NCBI RefSeq assembly: GCF_003054055.1
Contig: NZ_QBKI01000010.1
Span: 1-64,000, forward strand
Direction of reading: 5' to 3'
DNA from: Pontibacter mucosus
GTDB taxonomy: Bacteria > Bacteroidota > Bacteroidia > Cytophagales > Hymenobacteraceae
DNA length: 64,000 nt
Shown piece after piece: positions 62,498 through 64,000 of this stretch; position 1 is the stretch's first letter, and each line of letters opens with the position of its first letter. A program made the position numbers and the translations under genes. The notes under the pieces were generated by a model. The model saw only the letters and a list, made by a program, of their open reading frames with translations, made no database searches and was not told where the DNA came from.

Positions 62498-64000
62498 ATG
62501 ACACAAGTACAGAAGAAAAAATCAGGCGTGGACAAGTTCCTGTCGGTAGTGGAGCGCATTGGCAATGCCCTGCCGCACCCGGCCACGCTCTTTGCAGGCT
62601 TTGCGCTGCTGGTGGTGATTCTGTCGTGGGTGGCGAGCCAGTTTGACATGGCCGTGGTGCACCCCGGCACAGGCCAGACGGTAACACCTGTTAACCTGCT
62701 CTCCGCAGAGGGGCTCCATATGATCCTGACCCGCATGGTGACCAACTTCACCGATTTTGCCCCACTGGGTACGGTACTGGTGTCGTTGCTGGGTATTGGT
62801 ATTGCCGAGGGAACGGGCCTGATTGGCACGGTGCTGCGGCTGGTGGTGCTGTCGTCGCCGAAGCGCCTGCTTACGTTTGTAATTGTTTTCTCGGGCGTGA
62901 TTTCTAACACAGCCTCCGAGGTGGGTTATGTGCTGCTGGTGCCGCTGGCGGCCGTTATCTTTTTGGCTGCCGGGCGTCATCCACTGGCTGGTTTGGCGGC
63001 GGCTTTTGCCGGTGTATCAGGGGGGTATAGTGCCAACCTGCTGCTGGGTACCATCGATCCGCTGTTGGCAGGACTTTCCACGGAGGCTGCCCGTATCATC
63101 GACCCGAACTATATGGTGAACCCTGCCGCCAACTATTACTTCATGTTCGTATCCACGTTTGTGGTGGCGGGACTTGGTACCTGGGTGACGGAGAAAATCG
63201 TGATACCGAGGCTTGGCGAGTATGACGGCGATGAGAAGCCGGAAAGTATAGACCGCCTGAACACACAGGAGAAGCGCGGCCTGCTTTATGCCACCATCTC
63301 CATCCTACTGATGATCGCTTTTATACTTGGCGGCCTGATTCCGGAGAACGGTTACCTGCGCAACCCGGAAACCGGTGACATTCTTAACTCGCCGTTTATG
63401 TCGGGTATTGTGGCCTTTATCTTTATACTTTCCGGGGTGGCTGGTATTGCCTACGGCATCGGGGCCAAAACTATCAAAAACGACAGCGACGTGATGCGTG
63501 GCATGTCCAAGTCGATGGAAACGCTGGGCTCTTACATTGTGCTGGTGTTCTTCGCTGCGCAGTTCGTAGCCTATTTCAACTGGACCAACCTGGGCCTTAT
63601 CCTGGCTATTAATGGCGCCGACACGCTGAAAACAATGGGATTGAGCGGCATTCCGCTGATGATCATGTTTATACTTGTGGCGGCCTCTATTAACATGGTT
63701 ATGGGATCGGCCTCGGCCAAGTGGGCTATTATGGCGCCTGTGTTCATCCCGATGTTTATGCTGCTGGGCTACACGCCGGAGTTTACGCAGGTGGCTTACC
63801 GCATCGGCGATAGCGTGACCAACATCATCTCCCCGATGATGTCGTACTTCGCCCTGATTGTGGCCTTTATCCAGCGCTACGATAAGAAAGCCGGTATCGG
63901 CACGGTTATTTCCACCATGCTGCCATACTCTATTGTGTTCCTGATTGGCTGGGTTATCCTGTTCATCATCTGGATTTTGCTGGATCTGCCTATCGGTCCG
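62498..64000 (+). CDS. abgT: AbgT-family transporter (3' end beyond window)
   Basis: Open from the ATG at 62498 to the window end with no stop, 501 codons visible of about 510-520. It has many membrane helices and the AbgT patterns: [15 protein letters not shown] at the N-terminus, [38 protein letters not shown], and [17 protein letters not shown] with [15 protein letters not shown]. AbgT proteins import p-aminobenzoyl-glutamate or export sulfonamide-like compounds. Of five ATA codons in the fragment, four lie inside AAGTATA/TATACTT motifs. Confidence 0.93.
   Translation, partial: MTQVQKKKSGVDKFLSVVERIGNALPHPATLFAGFALLVVILSWVASQFDMAVVHPGTGQTVTPVNLLSAEGLHMILTRMVTNFTDFAPLGTVLVSLLGIGIAEGTGLIGTVLRLVVLSSPKRLLTFVIVFSGVISNTASEVGYVLLVPLAAVIFLAAGRHPLAGLAAAFAGVSGGYSANLLLGTIDPLLAGLSTEAARIIDPNYMVNPAANYYFMFVSTFVVAGLGTWVTEKIVIPRLGEYDGDEKPESIDRLNTQEKRGLLYATISILLMIAFILGGLIPENGYLRNPETGDILNSPFMSGIVAFIFILSGVAGIAYGIGAKTIKNDSDVMRGMSKSMETLGSYIVLVFFAAQFVAYFNWTNLGLILAINGADTLKTMGLSGIPLMIMFILVAASINMVMGSASAKWAIMAPVFIPMFMLLGYTPEFTQVAYRIGDSVTNIISPMMSYFALIVAFIQRYDKKAGIGTVISTMLPYSIVFLIGWVILFIIWILLDLPIGP

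Larger units (their letters stand above)
187..63676. repeat. Dispersed heptamer AAGTATA/TATACTT, about 140 copies
   Basis: By hand count about 140 copies of AAGTATA or its complement occur from 187 to 63676, in both orientations. Base composition predicts about five. Copies occur in genes and between them, often as TTTATACTTT. Dense spots: 16448-17248, 42084-42536, 52440-52560, 57090-57260. CATACTT variants add several dozen more. Sparse or absent in infB, fbaB, accD and the cyclase gene. Confidence 0.9.

Noticed and set aside
187..63676. AAGTATA/TATACTT as promoter -7 boxes
   Set aside because: The motif occurs mostly inside genes, in both orientations and in terminators; the standard TATACTTTG form does not have the TAnnTTTG spacing.
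1..64000. Mobile elements, prophage, integron or toxin-antitoxin genes
   Set aside because: No transposase, integrase, phage structural or toxin-like protein was recognised among the open frames.

Overview
The window comes from a Bacteroidota chromosome, most likely order Cytophagales, family Hymenobacteraceae (Pontibacter or a close relative). This is inferred from the type IX secretion genes (porU, porV, sprA), the promoter type (TTG then TAnnTTTG), signal peptides cleaved before Gln, and gene order; no database could be searched. GC content is moderate to high and coding density is normal. I see no insertion sequence, prophage, integrase, CRISPR array or tRNA gene.

Layout. 1-136: end of an rRNA operon (5S, terminator). 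560-6553 (minus): an inactive M16 peptidase homologue, then porV and porU, an outer-membrane channel subunit and sortase of type IX secretion. 6765-8132 (minus): pssA and a metallo-hydrolase. 8217-13686 (plus): a flavin oxidoreductase, a TolB-like propeller and barrel protein, and a serine hydrolase. 14143-16393: yicC converging on an M28 peptidase. 17249-28154 (minus): maeB-ruvA-sprA-gcvH-vanZ, with the 2392-residue SprA translocon. 28434-40385 (minus): envelope and housekeeping genes (flippase, dut, nucleotidyltransferase, TPR protein, DUF4292 lipoprotein, EnvC-like factor, tatA, gatA, LysM transglycosylase). The 750-bp gap above tatA carries two plus-strand terminators with no plus-strand ORF and probably encodes two small RNAs. 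40558-42068: two secreted proteins. 42535-47429 (minus): rimP-nusA-infB behind a clear promoter. 47941-51687 (plus): a membrane EEP phosphatase-like protein, cysS and a glutaminyl-cyclase-like lipoprotein. 52908-56975 (plus): class I aldolase, accD and two paralogous OmpA-type lipoproteins, the first behind a sigma-54-type promoter. 57250-64000: DUF2238 protein, a second metallo-hydrolase, an endonuclease III relative, a GNAT protein, a probably frameshifted small membrane protein, arylamine N-acetyltransferase, LD-carboxypeptidase and an AbgT transporter cut by the window edge.

How it fits together. Much of the window builds the envelope: Sec export with Gln at +1 of mature proteins, a candidate glutaminyl cyclase, Tat, type IX translocation and sorting, peptidoglycan enzymes and OmpA-type anchors. 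The most striking non-gene feature is the heptamer AAGTATA/TATACTT, about 140 copies by hand count where composition predicts about five. It lies inside genes (often forcing the rare codons ATA and CTT), in intergenic arrays and within terminator hairpins. I know of no described function for it.
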